A stretch of DNA of 64,000 nt from Yamadazyma tenuis (lineage: Eukaryota; Ascomycota; Pichiomycetes; Serinales; Debaryomycetaceae), in contig NC_089462.1 in NCBI RefSeq assembly GCF_029203305.1, positions 496,001 through 560,000 of the forward strand, given 5' to 3'. Shown here piece by piece: positions 1 through 9,386 of the stretch (position 1 is its first letter; each line of letters starts with the position of its first letter). The notes beneath the pieces were generated by a model. It did no database searches, was not told the DNA's origin, and saw only the letters and a program-made list of their open reading frames with translations. The translations under genes were made by a program, and so were the position numbers.

Positions 1-960
1 GTGGCCTCTGTTACCGAACTTCAACTTCAATGTTGAAGCACCGGAGGCTCTGGCCATCAACTGGTGACCCAAACAAATACCGAAAACGGGGGTTTTAGCG
101 GATTCTAAAACGGTTTGAATTTGTTTAACGGTCTTATCCATGACCTGAGGATCGCCAGGACCGTTGGAGATAAACAACCCGTCATAATCCTCGGTCGTGA
201 TGTCATGGTCCCATGGCACCACCTTCAATTCAACTCCTCTTCTAACAAAACATCTGATTTGGTTGAACTTCAAACCCACGTCAATCGCCAAAATTCTAAT
301 GGGTTTACCATTTTTACCCAATTTGACATCCTTTAAAGGAGTGTAAAGCTTGGGTTCCTTGGTGGAGACCTTGGCAACCAAGTTCTTGACGTTGGGGTCG
401 TCCCACGATGGAACATCAAAGTATTGAGTCCAATCTTCACGTCCAATAATAGCCTGACTCTTCAAGTCGGCTTTTTGCACACACAATCTTCCCAAAGTCG
501 ACCCACCTTCTCTCAAACGCTTAGTCAAGGCTCTGGTGTCAACTCCATAGATAGCAGGGATGTTCTGTTCCTTCAACCATTGGCCCAAAGATGATTTGGC
601 CAAAAAATGGCTGTACTCTTCCGTGTAGTGAGCAACCACCAACCCAGCAATGTGGATTCTAGAAGATTCAAAGTACTTGGGCAAGTCTGGAACATCTTCG
701 TCCTTCAATTCACGGTCTGGCACACCGTAGTTACCAACCAAAGGATAGGTGATCACCAAGATCTGGCCTTCATAGGATGGATCAGTGATCGATTCGGGAT
801 AACCAACCATACCGGTTTGGAAAACCACCTCACCAGCAGCCGAAACAGGGGCCCCGAAAGAGTACCCTTGTAAGGCAACGCCGTCGTGTGTCTCCAAGGT
901 TATCATCTTGTCGCCAGTAGACTCCATAGGAGGAGAAATAGGAGAAGATAATTTAGCCAT
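1..960 (-). CDS. URA2: URA2 N-terminal part: CPSase/ATCase multifunctional protein (glutaminase domain), partial
   Basis: Partial gene that runs off the left edge; 320 codons are visible from the ATG at 960-958. URA2 carries out the first two steps of pyrimidine synthesis (glutamine-dependent carbamoyl phosphate synthetase plus aspartate transcarbamylase). The visible part is the small-subunit-like glutaminase region. It starts [18 protein letters not shown], followed by a CPSase small-chain domain ([20 protein letters not shown]) and a class I glutamine amidotransferase domain with FISNGPGDP and the nucleophile motif FGICLGHQ (Cys296). The PPMESTGD leader and overall match favour URA2 over the arginine-specific CPA1. 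An in-frame stop lies just upstream of the ATG, so the start is firm. The CPSase synthetase and ATCase domains lie outside the window. Family assignment is by recalled S. cerevisiae similarity. Confidence 0.93.
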   Translation of the reverse strand, partial: MAKLSSPISPPMESTGDKMITLETHDGVALQGYSFGAPVSAAGEVVFQTGMVGYPESITDPSYEGQILVITYPLVGNYGVPDRELKDEDVPDLPKYFESSRIHIAGLVVAHYTEEYSHFLAKSSLGQWLKEQNIPAIYGVDTRALTKRLREGGSTLGRLCVQKADLKSQAIIGREDWTQYFDVPSWDDPNVKNLVAKVSTKEPKLYTPLKDVKLGKNGKPIRILAIDVGLKFNQIRCFVRRGVELKVVPWDHDITTEDYDGLFISNGPGDPQVMDKTVKQIQTVLESAKTPVFGICLGHQLMARASGASTLKLKFGNRGH

Positions 961-2411
961 CTTGTCGTAGTGATTTATTATCTAAAGCAGTTGGGGGTAG
1001 CAGCGATTGCAGTATAAATCCAAAGAACTAATTGGGGGATATCAAGTCGAGCAGCAGGGGGTAGGAAGCCGAACTTATTCTTTAAGTTTATACCAAGCAA
1101 CGATATAGATAATAATTTACTAGGGACGAGTTAGTAATTTTTGACTTTTAACAAAATGAGAAGTAAAGGGCATCGCGTAGAAATTTTTCAGTAGCGGCAT
1201 CACAGATCCAGTGACAAGTAACAAGTGATAGATACAACGGCTGAGACGCGATGGAGATGGGACATGACAACAGATGATGACATCAAGAACATCACACGAA
1301 GACTGATGAACTAGTGGTCTTCAAAGTACTGCTTGTTCAAAACAAGCAGTCTTGAACAGACCCCTAACCTCTATTCCAAGAGGGTTAACCCCACCTCCTA
1401 CAGACCGAACTACGATCTCTTTCCTCTAATAAAGCAGCTGACATACCTTCTAACAAAATTAGACGATAAACTAAGGCCTGGTTTATTAAAAGAAAGAGAG
1501 AAGGAAGAAAGAAAGAAGGAAGAAATAGAATAAAAACAAAAAATTCCGACGGAGGGATGCTCATCCTTTTATACTGTGAGAAAAAAAATTCATCATAACG
1601 TCACCGAGAGTACGTGTGAAATCCTGTACTTTAGACAAAATATTGGTGACAACTATGGCACTCTAGCGATGAGATGTGCCCCGACTAGGGTTGGAAGGGC
1701 GCGAGTCCTGGGTGTTTGACGGGCTTTTCAAGACGCCTGGATGAAAACTAGTTTGTTAGCTGTGGAAACTGTGTTTGACTTGTATGCAGGTTGGTGCAAA
1801 CTACGACAATAGAGTACGTAGGGGAGTATATGTTTATGTGGTATATGGGTGTTTGGGTCAGTCCTGGTGTAGTGGTACATGTAGTGACTTGACGGTAGAT
1901 ATGCGTAGTGACTTGTGGTGAATCTTTCCTGTTTGGATTGGTGATTATTTTGAAGCATTTATTGTGAATTCCACAAAAAAAGGAGAGAAAGAGGAACCAG
2001 AAGATAGTATCTCCAAAACACTACAAGAGGTACCAAGAAACAAGATGCACAAAGATAGACGGTACCGCAGGGTAGTTAAGTCAAAAAAGAGCAGAAATGA
2101 GTACTTTTTAACTGATCACACCCATAATTACGGTTTATTTAGTGTTCCAACAAAGGCTGCAATAGACGCTTTTCGACTCATGCGAACAACGAAGAACCAC
2201 AAACTCCAAAGACAAACTTTGAAAATGATGTATCCCTTCCTTCTATAGTATAACGTCACTACTATAACGCCTACCACCACTGCCACTAAGACAACACCAA
2301 CTCTCCCCCAACCCCGTCTTCTGTGCGTCCCGAATTACTCAAAAATGTGTCAAAACGCTGCGAAAAAAATTTATCTCCATTTCACAGCAGGCCAAGCGGC
2401 TGCACCTCCAA
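961..2411. other. Intergenic region between divergent URA2 and TRK1
   Basis: About 1.45 kb containing the promoters of URA2 (leftward) and TRK1 (rightward). Several ORFs of 60-95 codons occur on both strands, but none has recognisable domains or conserved-looking composition, and I do not call them. A perfect 10-bp hairpin with a 3-nt loop lies at 1328-1350, and a purine-rich (GA) tract at about 1490-1530. No tRNA or other RNA gene was recognised. Confidence 0.6.
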
Positions 2412-5336
2412 ATGAAGCTCAGATACCCTTTTGTTGCCGACAGGCCTCTCGCATGGCAGATCCGAGAATTCATCGACAACATTTTATCGGTGACACTTCC
2501 ATACCTCCGAATGTTCATCCCTAACTTCAAAGCTGCCCATTATTCTTACATTGTGTTCTGGTCAATTATCGGCTCCATCATGATATTCCCAGTGAAAAAT
2601 ATCAAATACATCGATGCCTTGTTCTTCGCATCAGGAGCTTCAGCACAAGCCGGCCTCAACACTGTCGATGTAAACCTTCTTCTGTTGTGGCAACAGATGT
2701 GCTTATACATTATCGCTACTTTCACCACTCCCATTTTCATCCACGGGTTTGTTTTATTTTTCAGGTTATGGTCGTTCGAACGGTACTTCGACAACATCAA
2801 AGTGACGTCCAAATTGAATAACAAGATGCGGCGGACATTTACCATGGGTTCAAGAACCAGAACCAATGATTCTACTGGTATCAACACAAGAGCCAATACC
2901 GGCTACAATCTTCAGCTAGGAAACAATAACAATATTCCGATGATGACTTTTGAGGACCCACCCAAAGACGACGACCAGACGGTGATGGATACGACGCCGC
3001 CGTCGTCATCAACCCAGGACGCCAGTACGAACTTGGACCCACAGGTGGACCATATGAGTGAACCGAGCGATGAGGATGAGCAGTCTTCCCGGCCCCCGCG
3101 GTCACCGCGCGAACACCAGCCCCGCCTGGTGCCGTCACCTGGTGCGAGCTCCCGCGAGCCGTCCCCTGACCGCCGCATCCAGTTTTCCCAGGACACCAGA
3201 ACTGGGCCCCTGCACCCCCAACATCACATCACCCATATCCAAACCCCCCAGCCCACCCATGACCATACGCCGTTGGGCGATGCAGGCATCCGGTTTGCAG
3301 TACCGCCCATAAAAAAGAGGAACCACGAAATCGCTCCATCCGAGATGTACAGATCGATCAATTTGCTCCAAAAAAATAACCAGCAGCATGAAGATGACGA
3401 TGAGGTGTTGATCATCAAGTCGCCCAACCAGATCGAAAATGAGGACTCGTCTCGACCGATTTTCACCAAAAAGGGCCCACTGCTTCTGTTTGAACCACCC
3501 CATCGGTTGATGAGCACCCAAAAACTCAAGACCAGAGTCCGCAAACGGTTCAAGAAAATCAGAAGCATGTCGGTGAACTCGCTTGAAGATGAAAACGACT
3601 CCATTGACAGTAACGACGAAGGCGAAGACGAAGACGGCATTGACGAATTAGACGAGTCTGAGGGCGGAGATGGCGAGGTGGAGTCGGAGGTATTTTCCAA
3701 CGACGATGAGAGCGTTGACCAGGTGCGGCGGGCCACGTCCAACCTCGCCTTGCCCAGCACTGATCAGAGCGGTAAAAAATATGCCAAAAGATCCAACACA
3801 TTTGATGTCAGAACCTCAGCCGATGAGACCCCGGCTGCGAAAACTCATAGACGAAACGTTTCACGGTCTCGGTTCAACTTGACCCCAGGGGTGTCACGGT
3901 CCAGCCTCGACGAAGAGAACTCACTCTTCACGAGCATATCTCGAACTTTGACCACTTCGCTCACGCGGCTGAAGACTACAAACTATTTGAGTTGGGAACC
4001 AACCATTGGAAGAAACTCCAATTTTGTGCACTTGACAGACGAACAGAAAGAGGAGTTGGGAGGTGTGGAGTACAGAGCCATGATTCTCTTGATCAAAATC
4101 GTGTGGCTGTATTATATTGGGTTTCATGTTCTTGCGTTGGTGGTTCATCTTGCGTGGATTCTGAAGCAACCAGCTTACAAGGAGATGATTCGCAGCTACG
4201 GTGTAACTCCAGTGTGGTGGAGTTTTTTCACGGCTCAGACCACCTTCAACGACTTGGGATTCACCTTGACACCCAACTCGATGATCGGGTTCAACAAGTC
4301 CATCTATATTCTTTTGTGGGATAGTTTTTTAATTATAGCAGGAAACACCGGATTCCCGGTGTTTTTGCGATTCATTATTTGGGTGCTCTACAAGTTTGCC
4401 AGACCCATGTCGCTTTACGAGGAGAGTTTGGCGTTCTTATTGGACCATCCTCGGCGGTGCTTCACGCTTTTATTTCCTAGTGGGCCTACGTGGTGGTTAT
4501 TTGGTATTCTCATTGCCTTGAATGGAATCGATTGGATTTTCTTTATCATTTTGGACTTGAAAAACCTGTATTTATTGGACATCCCCACCGGGTTCCGAGT
4601 GGTGTGTGGGCTTTTCAATGCTGTCAACACCAGAACTGCTGGGTTATCGGCAGTGGATTTGGGTAAACTTCACACGGCAGTGCAGGTGAGTTATGTGATC
4701 ATGATGTATATTTCCGTGTTGCCATTGGCCATTTCCATCAGAAGAACCAACGTGTACGAAGAACAGTCGTTGGGGATTTACATTAAGGATGAGAACCATG
4801 TGGAGGAGGATCATGAAAAGTCCCCCACCAACTTTATTGGAAACCACTTGAGAAACCAATTATCTTTTGATTTGTGGTTTATCTTCTTGGGACTCTTCAT
4901 CATTTGCATTGCTGAGAACTCCAAGCTCGACAACCAGGATATCCATTTCACTGCTTTCACAGTATTGTTTGAATGTGTTAGTGCTTATGGTACAGTTGGG
5001 TTGTCATTGGGGTACCCGACCGCCAACACTTCGTTGGCGGGCCAGTTTACGGTGGTGTCCAAGTTGATTTTGATTGCCATGATGATCAGAGGAAGACATA
5101 GAGGGTTGCCCTATAGTTTGGATCGAGCGATTATGACACCCAATGCCAATATGATCAAGAGAGACCAGGTACAAGCCGAGCATGCCATAAGAAGACAGGC
5201 AACATTAGAGCGTACACAGACACAGGCCACCAATTCTGCCTCGGGCAATGACTTGTTCAAAGCGTTAAGTAGGAGAGGTAACGAGATTCTTCGTAGAAGA
5301 CGCTCCACTGCTGGAGGCTCATTTAGTTATAATTAA
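2412..5336 (+). CDS. TRK1: High-affinity potassium transporter, TRK family
   Basis: A 974-aa plasma-membrane K+ transporter of the Trk/Ktr/HKT superfamily. Four membrane-pore-membrane repeats are visible, each with its selectivity-filter glycine: AQAGLNTVDV near residue 81, TTFNDLGFTL near 610, NTRTAGLSAVDL near 738, and SAYGTVGLSLG near 859. A long hydrophilic cytosolic loop (about residues 135-545) separates repeats 1 and 2. It is rich in Ser, Pro and acidic runs (DDDDEVLI, EDEDGIDELDESEGG), as in fungal Trk1. The loop ends in the conserved stretch around NYLSWEPTIGRNSNF and EELGGVEYRA. The C-terminal tail after TM8 is basic (RRGNEILRRRR). S. cerevisiae Trk1 is longer (about 1235 aa), mostly because of the loop. 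IMP4 follows 51 bp downstream on the same strand with its own start region. Confidence 0.95.
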   Translation: MKLRYPFVADRPLAWQIREFIDNILSVTLPYLRMFIPNFKAAHYSYIVFWSIIGSIMIFPVKNIKYIDALFFASGASAQAGLNTVDVNLLLLWQQMCLYIIATFTTPIFIHGFVLFFRLWSFERYFDNIKVTSKLNNKMRRTFTMGSRTRTNDSTGINTRANTGYNLQLGNNNNIPMMTFEDPPKDDDQTVMDTTPPSSSTQDASTNLDPQVDHMSEPSDEDEQSSRPPRSPREHQPRLVPSPGASSREPSPDRRIQFSQDTRTGPLHPQHHITHIQTPQPTHDHTPLGDAGIRFAVPPIKKRNHEIAPSEMYRSINLLQKNNQQHEDDDEVLIIKSPNQIENEDSSRPIFTKKGPLLLFEPPHRLMSTQKLKTRVRKRFKKIRSMSVNSLEDENDSIDSNDEGEDEDGIDELDESEGGDGEVESEVFSNDDESVDQVRRATSNLALPSTDQSGKKYAKRSNTFDVRTSADETPAAKTHRRNVSRSRFNLTPGVSRSSLDEENSLFTSISRTLTTSLTRLKTTNYLSWEPTIGRNSNFVHLTDEQKEELGGVEYRAMILLIKIVWLYYIGFHVLALVVHLAWILKQPAYKEMIRSYGVTPVWWSFFTAQTTFNDLGFTLTPNSMIGFNKSIYILLWDSFLIIAGNTGFPVFLRFIIWVLYKFARPMSLYEESLAFLLDHPRRCFTLLFPSGPTWWLFGILIALNGIDWIFFIILDLKNLYLLDIPTGFRVVCGLFNAVNTRTAGLSAVDLGKLHTAVQVSYVIMMYISVLPLAISIRRTNVYEEQSLGIYIKDENHVEEDHEKSPTNFIGNHLRNQLSFDLWFIFLGLFIICIAENSKLDNQDIHFTAFTVLFECVSAYGTVGLSLGYPTANTSLAGQFTVVSKLILIAMMIRGRHRGLPYSLDRAIMTPNANMIKRDQVQAEHAIRRQATLERTQTQATNSASGNDLFKALSRRGNEILRRRRSTAGGSFSYN

Positions 5337-5387
5337 TAGTCGCACCGCGAAAAATATTTCATCTCATCATCTCATCTCATACCCACC

Positions 5388-6239
5388 ATGATCCGCAAAC
5401 AGACCAGAGAAAGAAGGGAGTACCTCTACAGAAAGGCGGCCGAGCTCCAGGACGCCAAGCTAACCGAGAAGAGACAACAGTTGAAGGCTGCGTTGGCGTC
5501 GGGAAAGCCTCTTTCAAAAGAATTAGGTGAAGACCAGGACCTCCAGAAAGACTTCGTCTATGACCAGAGTGAGCAGGTCAACGTCGACGACGAGTATGCC
5601 AGTACCAGTGGGATCGCTGATCCCCGGATTATTGTGACGACGTCCAGAAACCCGTCCGTGAAGCTTCTGCAGTTCAGCAAGGAAATTAAGTTGATGTTCC
5701 CCAATTCCATCAAATTGAACAGAGGTAATTACATTATACCTGAACTCATTGAATCGTGTCAGAAATCCGGAATGAATGATATGATCGTTTTGCATGAACA
5801 CAGAGGGGTGCCAACCTCCATCACCATCAACCATTTCCCCCATGGTCCTAGCTGCATTTTCACTCTTCATAACGTCAAGCTAAGACATGATTTACCAGAA
5901 ATGGGGAATGTTTCTGAAAGCTACCCCCACTTAATATTCGAAGGGTTTAGCTCCAAGTTGGGAGAACGGGTGGTCCAAGTGTTGAAGCATTTGTTTCCTC
6001 CTGGAGAGAAAAAGAGTAGTTCTCGGGTGATAACGTTTGTGAATAAAAATGACTACATCTCTGTCAGACACCACATCTTTGTCAAGACCAAGGACTCGGT
6101 CGAGTTGAGTGAGATCGGGCCCCGTTTTGAAATGAAGTTGTTTGAGATGCGGTTGGGTAACATGGATAATAAGGAAAGTGAAGTAGAATGGCAGTTGAAA
6201 CGATTCATTCGAACCGCCAACCGGAAAAACTACCTCTAG
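5388..6239 (+). CDS. IMP4: U3 snoRNP protein Imp4 (Brix domain)
   Basis: A 283-aa component of the Mpp10-Imp3-Imp4 subcomplex of the SSU processome, needed for U3 snoRNA-dependent 18S pre-rRNA processing in the nucleolus. The N-terminus ([20 protein letters not shown]) and the Brix/sigma70-like core ([66 protein letters not shown]) match yeast Imp4 almost end to end. Length equals the family norm (about 290). CTG codon 94 (5667-5669) falls at a position that is Ser in S. cerevisiae, which supports CTG=Ser here. The upstream region has CTCATC repeats and GAAAAATATTTC, reminiscent of the PAC and RRPE elements of ribosome-biogenesis genes. It converges with the next gene with a gap of 93 bp. Confidence 0.96.
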   Translation: MIRKQTRERREYLYRKAAELQDAKLTEKRQQLKAALASGKPLSKELGEDQDLQKDFVYDQSEQVNVDDEYASTSGIADPRIIVTTSRNPSVKLLQFSKEIKLMFPNSIKLNRGNYIIPELIESCQKSGMNDMIVLHEHRGVPTSITINHFPHGPSCIFTLHNVKLRHDLPEMGNVSESYPHLIFEGFSSKLGERVVQVLKHLFPPGEKKSSSRVITFVNKNDYISVRHHIFVKTKDSVELSEIGPRFEMKLFEMRLGNMDNKESEVEWQLKRFIRTANRKNYL

Positions 6240-6332
6240 CTAAGATCTTGTCACGAAACTGAACTCAAATACATAGTATATACACTGATATAAATATCTA
6301 ATTCTTTTTTAACATTAGTTGAAATCATTAAC

Positions 6333-7424
6333 TTAGGAGCTGCCACTGAGCTCGGTTTTGTTTTGCCGTAAGCATTCTCCAATCGACTCAGACACAAGAC
6401 TTTCGGTGTCGTGGAAAGACTTGCGTTTGGAGTGGATGTCGTCCTCGCTGTCGGAGGACTCGGGACTGATGAGAAATCTGCTCAAGTTGGTGTCGAATTT
6501 TTTAAACCCATTGGGCCCGACAGCAGCCTTACCCGAAGCCGCCGAGTTCTTTCTGGAAGGCACCATGCTCTGTGAGAGGTTTTGTTTGAAGGAAGGTCTT
6601 TTGGCAAACTCGTCGTTGTTGATCAAGTCCGCGTAGGAGTAAAACAGAATCGAGGACTTGGAGCTCGACAACCGTGGTGGCGACGTGGGGGAGATGGGTT
6701 GGTTGAGGCTCTGGCTCTGGGAAAGGTTGGCCAGTTCTAACTCGGGGATGGCGATGGGTGGTTGCTGGGGGATGTTGGGCAGAGAGTTCAACTGGCTCAT
6801 CGAGTACACTGAGTTTTTGCGGGAAGGGGCCGGGCGGCCCAACGCCATGTTGAGGCCGATGACGCTGGAGTTGCGGCGTGACGAGTAGATAATATCAACA
6901 TTGTCCAAGTTGGTGGTAGAGTCGCTCAAAATGGAGGTGGTGGCATCCAACGCCGGAGGAATATAATCCTCATTTTTGAAGTTGGACAACGAGATGGACA
7001 GACCGTGGTGGGGTTTGGACCGCAAACGGGTCAACGGCGGTCTTCTGGAGGAAGGAGACTCGAATCCGCAAGAGCAGTTATCTTGGACCGACCGCTCGAA
7101 AATATTCAAATCGGTGCCGGGGGACGTGGGTGACGACGAGGCCACGGGCGCCAGGGGGGAGGGACCGTTGACGGCACCCGTGTTTACCGAGAGCTTTCCG
7201 TCGGCAGTGAGGGCCCGCTGCGGACCCTTACGAGCTGACGCCGAAGAGATACTGGTACCGGGTGAAATTCTGGTGTATTGGTGGTCTGGGGCGTCGGCGT
7301 CGGCGTCGGCGTCGGTACTGGGGCTGTTGGCAGACAACGGCTTGGTGGTGGTGGCGGTGGTAGAGCTATTGGAACTGGAACCAAACGAGAATATGGATAA
7401 TCTTCTTCTAGGGGGTTGGGACAT
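6333..7424 (-). CDS. Ser-rich protein of unknown function, fungal
   Basis: A 363-aa ORF with an ATG at 7424-7422. I do not recognise an ortholog. The protein is very rich in Ser, Pro, Asn and Thr and probably largely disordered. It has many basophilic-kinase-like sites (RRRLSIFSF, SRRNSSVIG, SRKNSVYSM, SRKNSAAS, KRKSFHDTES). A short hydrophobic/aromatic motif, SSILFYSYADLINNDEF, sits at about residues 255-271 and looks like a conserved island in a disordered background. A (DA)4 tract is encoded by GCGTCG-type repeats at about 7290-7317. No signal peptide or membrane segment is seen. Composition and repeated RxxS motifs suggest a phosphoregulated adaptor; that is inference. Its promoter lies in the 1.96-kb non-coding stretch to the right. 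Confidence 0.75.
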   Translation of the reverse strand: MSQPPRRRLSIFSFGSSSNSSTTATTTKPLSANSPSTDADADADAPDHQYTRISPGTSISSASARKGPQRALTADGKLSVNTGAVNGPSPLAPVASSSPTSPGTDLNIFERSVQDNCSCGFESPSSRRPPLTRLRSKPHHGLSISLSNFKNEDYIPPALDATTSILSDSTTNLDNVDIIYSSRRNSSVIGLNMALGRPAPSRKNSVYSMSQLNSLPNIPQQPPIAIPELELANLSQSQSLNQPISPTSPPRLSSSKSSILFYSYADLINNDEFAKRPSFKQNLSQSMVPSRKNSAASGKAAVGPNGFKKFDTNLSRFLISPESSDSEDDIHSKRKSFHDTESLVSESIGECLRQNKTELSGSS

Positions 7425-9386
7425 GATGGAAAAAATAATTACAACGTAAAATAGCTATGGTACAAAAATATCGGATAGATTCGGCAGCACGATTGGAAGA
7501 TAGGATGAGGTTAAGGGTGTGAACAAAGACCGGGTGAATTAGGGGGATGGCCTAGACAGTGGATGAAAAACCAAAGTTGGCGATGAATATAATATAGGTA
7601 AAGGTCCCGAATGACAGATAGATAAAATAATGAGGCCAAAAAAATGATTGGAATTGATTGGAAATGTAAATCTTAAATACACAAGCCCTGGTAAGAGGGG
7701 ATTCCAAAACGGAAGGTGGTGCGACATTGGCCGTACTCCCGAGGCCATCCATCAACCGCACCGTCGACGTGGACGGGACGGAGAGGCGTACGGGTGCGCG
7801 GGCTGCCTCGGCGGGGCCAAGGCGCAGGTCCTGCAGGGGAAAACCTGTAAAATATCCTCTGGGGGGTGTACGACATTGTGTGACCAGCTGAGAGTCAGTG
7901 GCGGTATGCAGGTGCGATCGCCAATATGCCCCCACCGACTGTGTGATAAGATTTCACCTTCTTGTTGGGTTGAGGGACAAGAAGCACAGTAGGCCATAGC
8001 ATTACCCCAATATCACCCACCAACAATGTCACTTAAACAGCTAAACCTTACCGAATAAGCTTTGATTATTTTTCACCACACACACGATTGTGATCTACCA
8101 GTTTTGATCCATACTACTAATAGTTACTACGATAAATTGAATTACCATGCCAAGCAGAGACAGTTTAGCATGGATGCTGGTAGGGGTGTGTATGTATGCT
8201 ACACAAATTTGAAATATCGACTTCCGTATCGCATGTAGCTCGAGATAACCAGCTGATAGCCTTATCTGGATATTGGTCGGTGCCAGTTGGGAATGCTTCA
8301 AGCCAAAAATGATGGCTATGCACGACTCGGCCCCCACCACTCACCACTCACCACCTCCGCTCCACTCCCACTTAAGGCCACTCCCCTCGCATTTGAGCTA
8401 TTTTACAAGGTTAGGCATCGAACATGAATCACTGACCTTGCATCTTATCGATGCAGGGGGAAGGTGGAGCATCCAAGATGTCGATAGTGAGGATAAAAAA
8501 TATGTTATTTTCTGGAATAATCGCGTACCTGTATTAAATGAATGTCGTGGTTCCCAAGTACTCTCATTCTACCATGATGAAAACCATTTACGGCCACCCC
8601 ATTAATTGTGTGCTCAATCTGCAGCTATACCCGACATTTTAGCTTTTAGCGGTGAAAGTTATGTGTAAACTTAGATAGTGAATTTTATGTTTCAATATTT
8701 GACAATGGCTTAATATCGGAAGAATCGACCTGTTAACTAGAATTCGGGTGGTGCTAATGACAAATTACTATCAGCTATTGATTCAGATTAAGCTTATTGA
8801 TTGAAATGGTAATGTAATGCGACATCCAGATAAGAAGGGACGGGGATTGGTTGAAAGAACAAAATGTCTCGAAATATTTTATTGTGGGGGGTCGTGTACT
8901 CGGCTGCATTGAGAAAGCCAGCTTTGTACCCCCATGAGGGGGTACAGATCTGCCTGACTTGTAAATAATGTCGCGCGGCTTGCACACCGGAACCAGGAAG
9001 TTGGTCTTGTTAGATATTTCCGGTCGGTAATCAGAAACACTTCAGAGCTGTAGATCACTATCGCAGCTACCATTTGTAACCGAAATAATTACGCCTGTGC
9101 ACTGTATTTTTTAATTGTTGCTCTTGTGGAGTCACGCAATTTTACTAGGCTCTCTTGTGAACATGATAGGGGGTACAAACACTGTTAGACTTTGAAAAGT
9201 CGCAATGGTTTACCAGCGAATACTGTAACTATAATTTTGGAAATATTATATGTATTGAACATACATGCGAAGTAACACAAAAGGTATAAAATTAGGTCAG
9301 AAGTTAATATTATGAGACCGTTCAGAAGGATATGAATGCAGGATGAAAAATGAACTCTTGTATAAAACCCATTAGCCTGGAAAAGC
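7425..9386. other. Long non-coding stretch with GC-rich structured island
   Basis: About 1.96 kb with no supported gene, upstream of the Ser-rich ORF (leftward) and downstream of the adhesin gene. Overlapping ORFs of 60-127 codons lie in several frames at 7540-8000, but they overlap each other antisense and show no domains. The segment at about 7690-8000 is clearly more GC-rich than its surroundings and can form nested hairpins (see findings). At 8926-8945 there is a perfect 8-bp inverted repeat, GTACCCCC/GGGGGTAC. No tRNA cloverleaf or transposon end was recognised. Confidence 0.55.

Noticed and set aside
1333..2248. ORFs of 66-94 codons between URA2 and TRK1
   Set aside because: Low complexity or featureless, no homology recognised, and they lie in a promoter region.
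7540..7997. Overlapping ORFs of 60-127 codons on both strands
   Set aside because: They overlap each other antisense within a GC-rich island, with no domain or signal; a structured non-coding element fits better.
8273..8605. 110-codon open frame on the + strand
   Set aside because: No ATG at the frame start, His/Pro-rich random composition and no recognisable feature.
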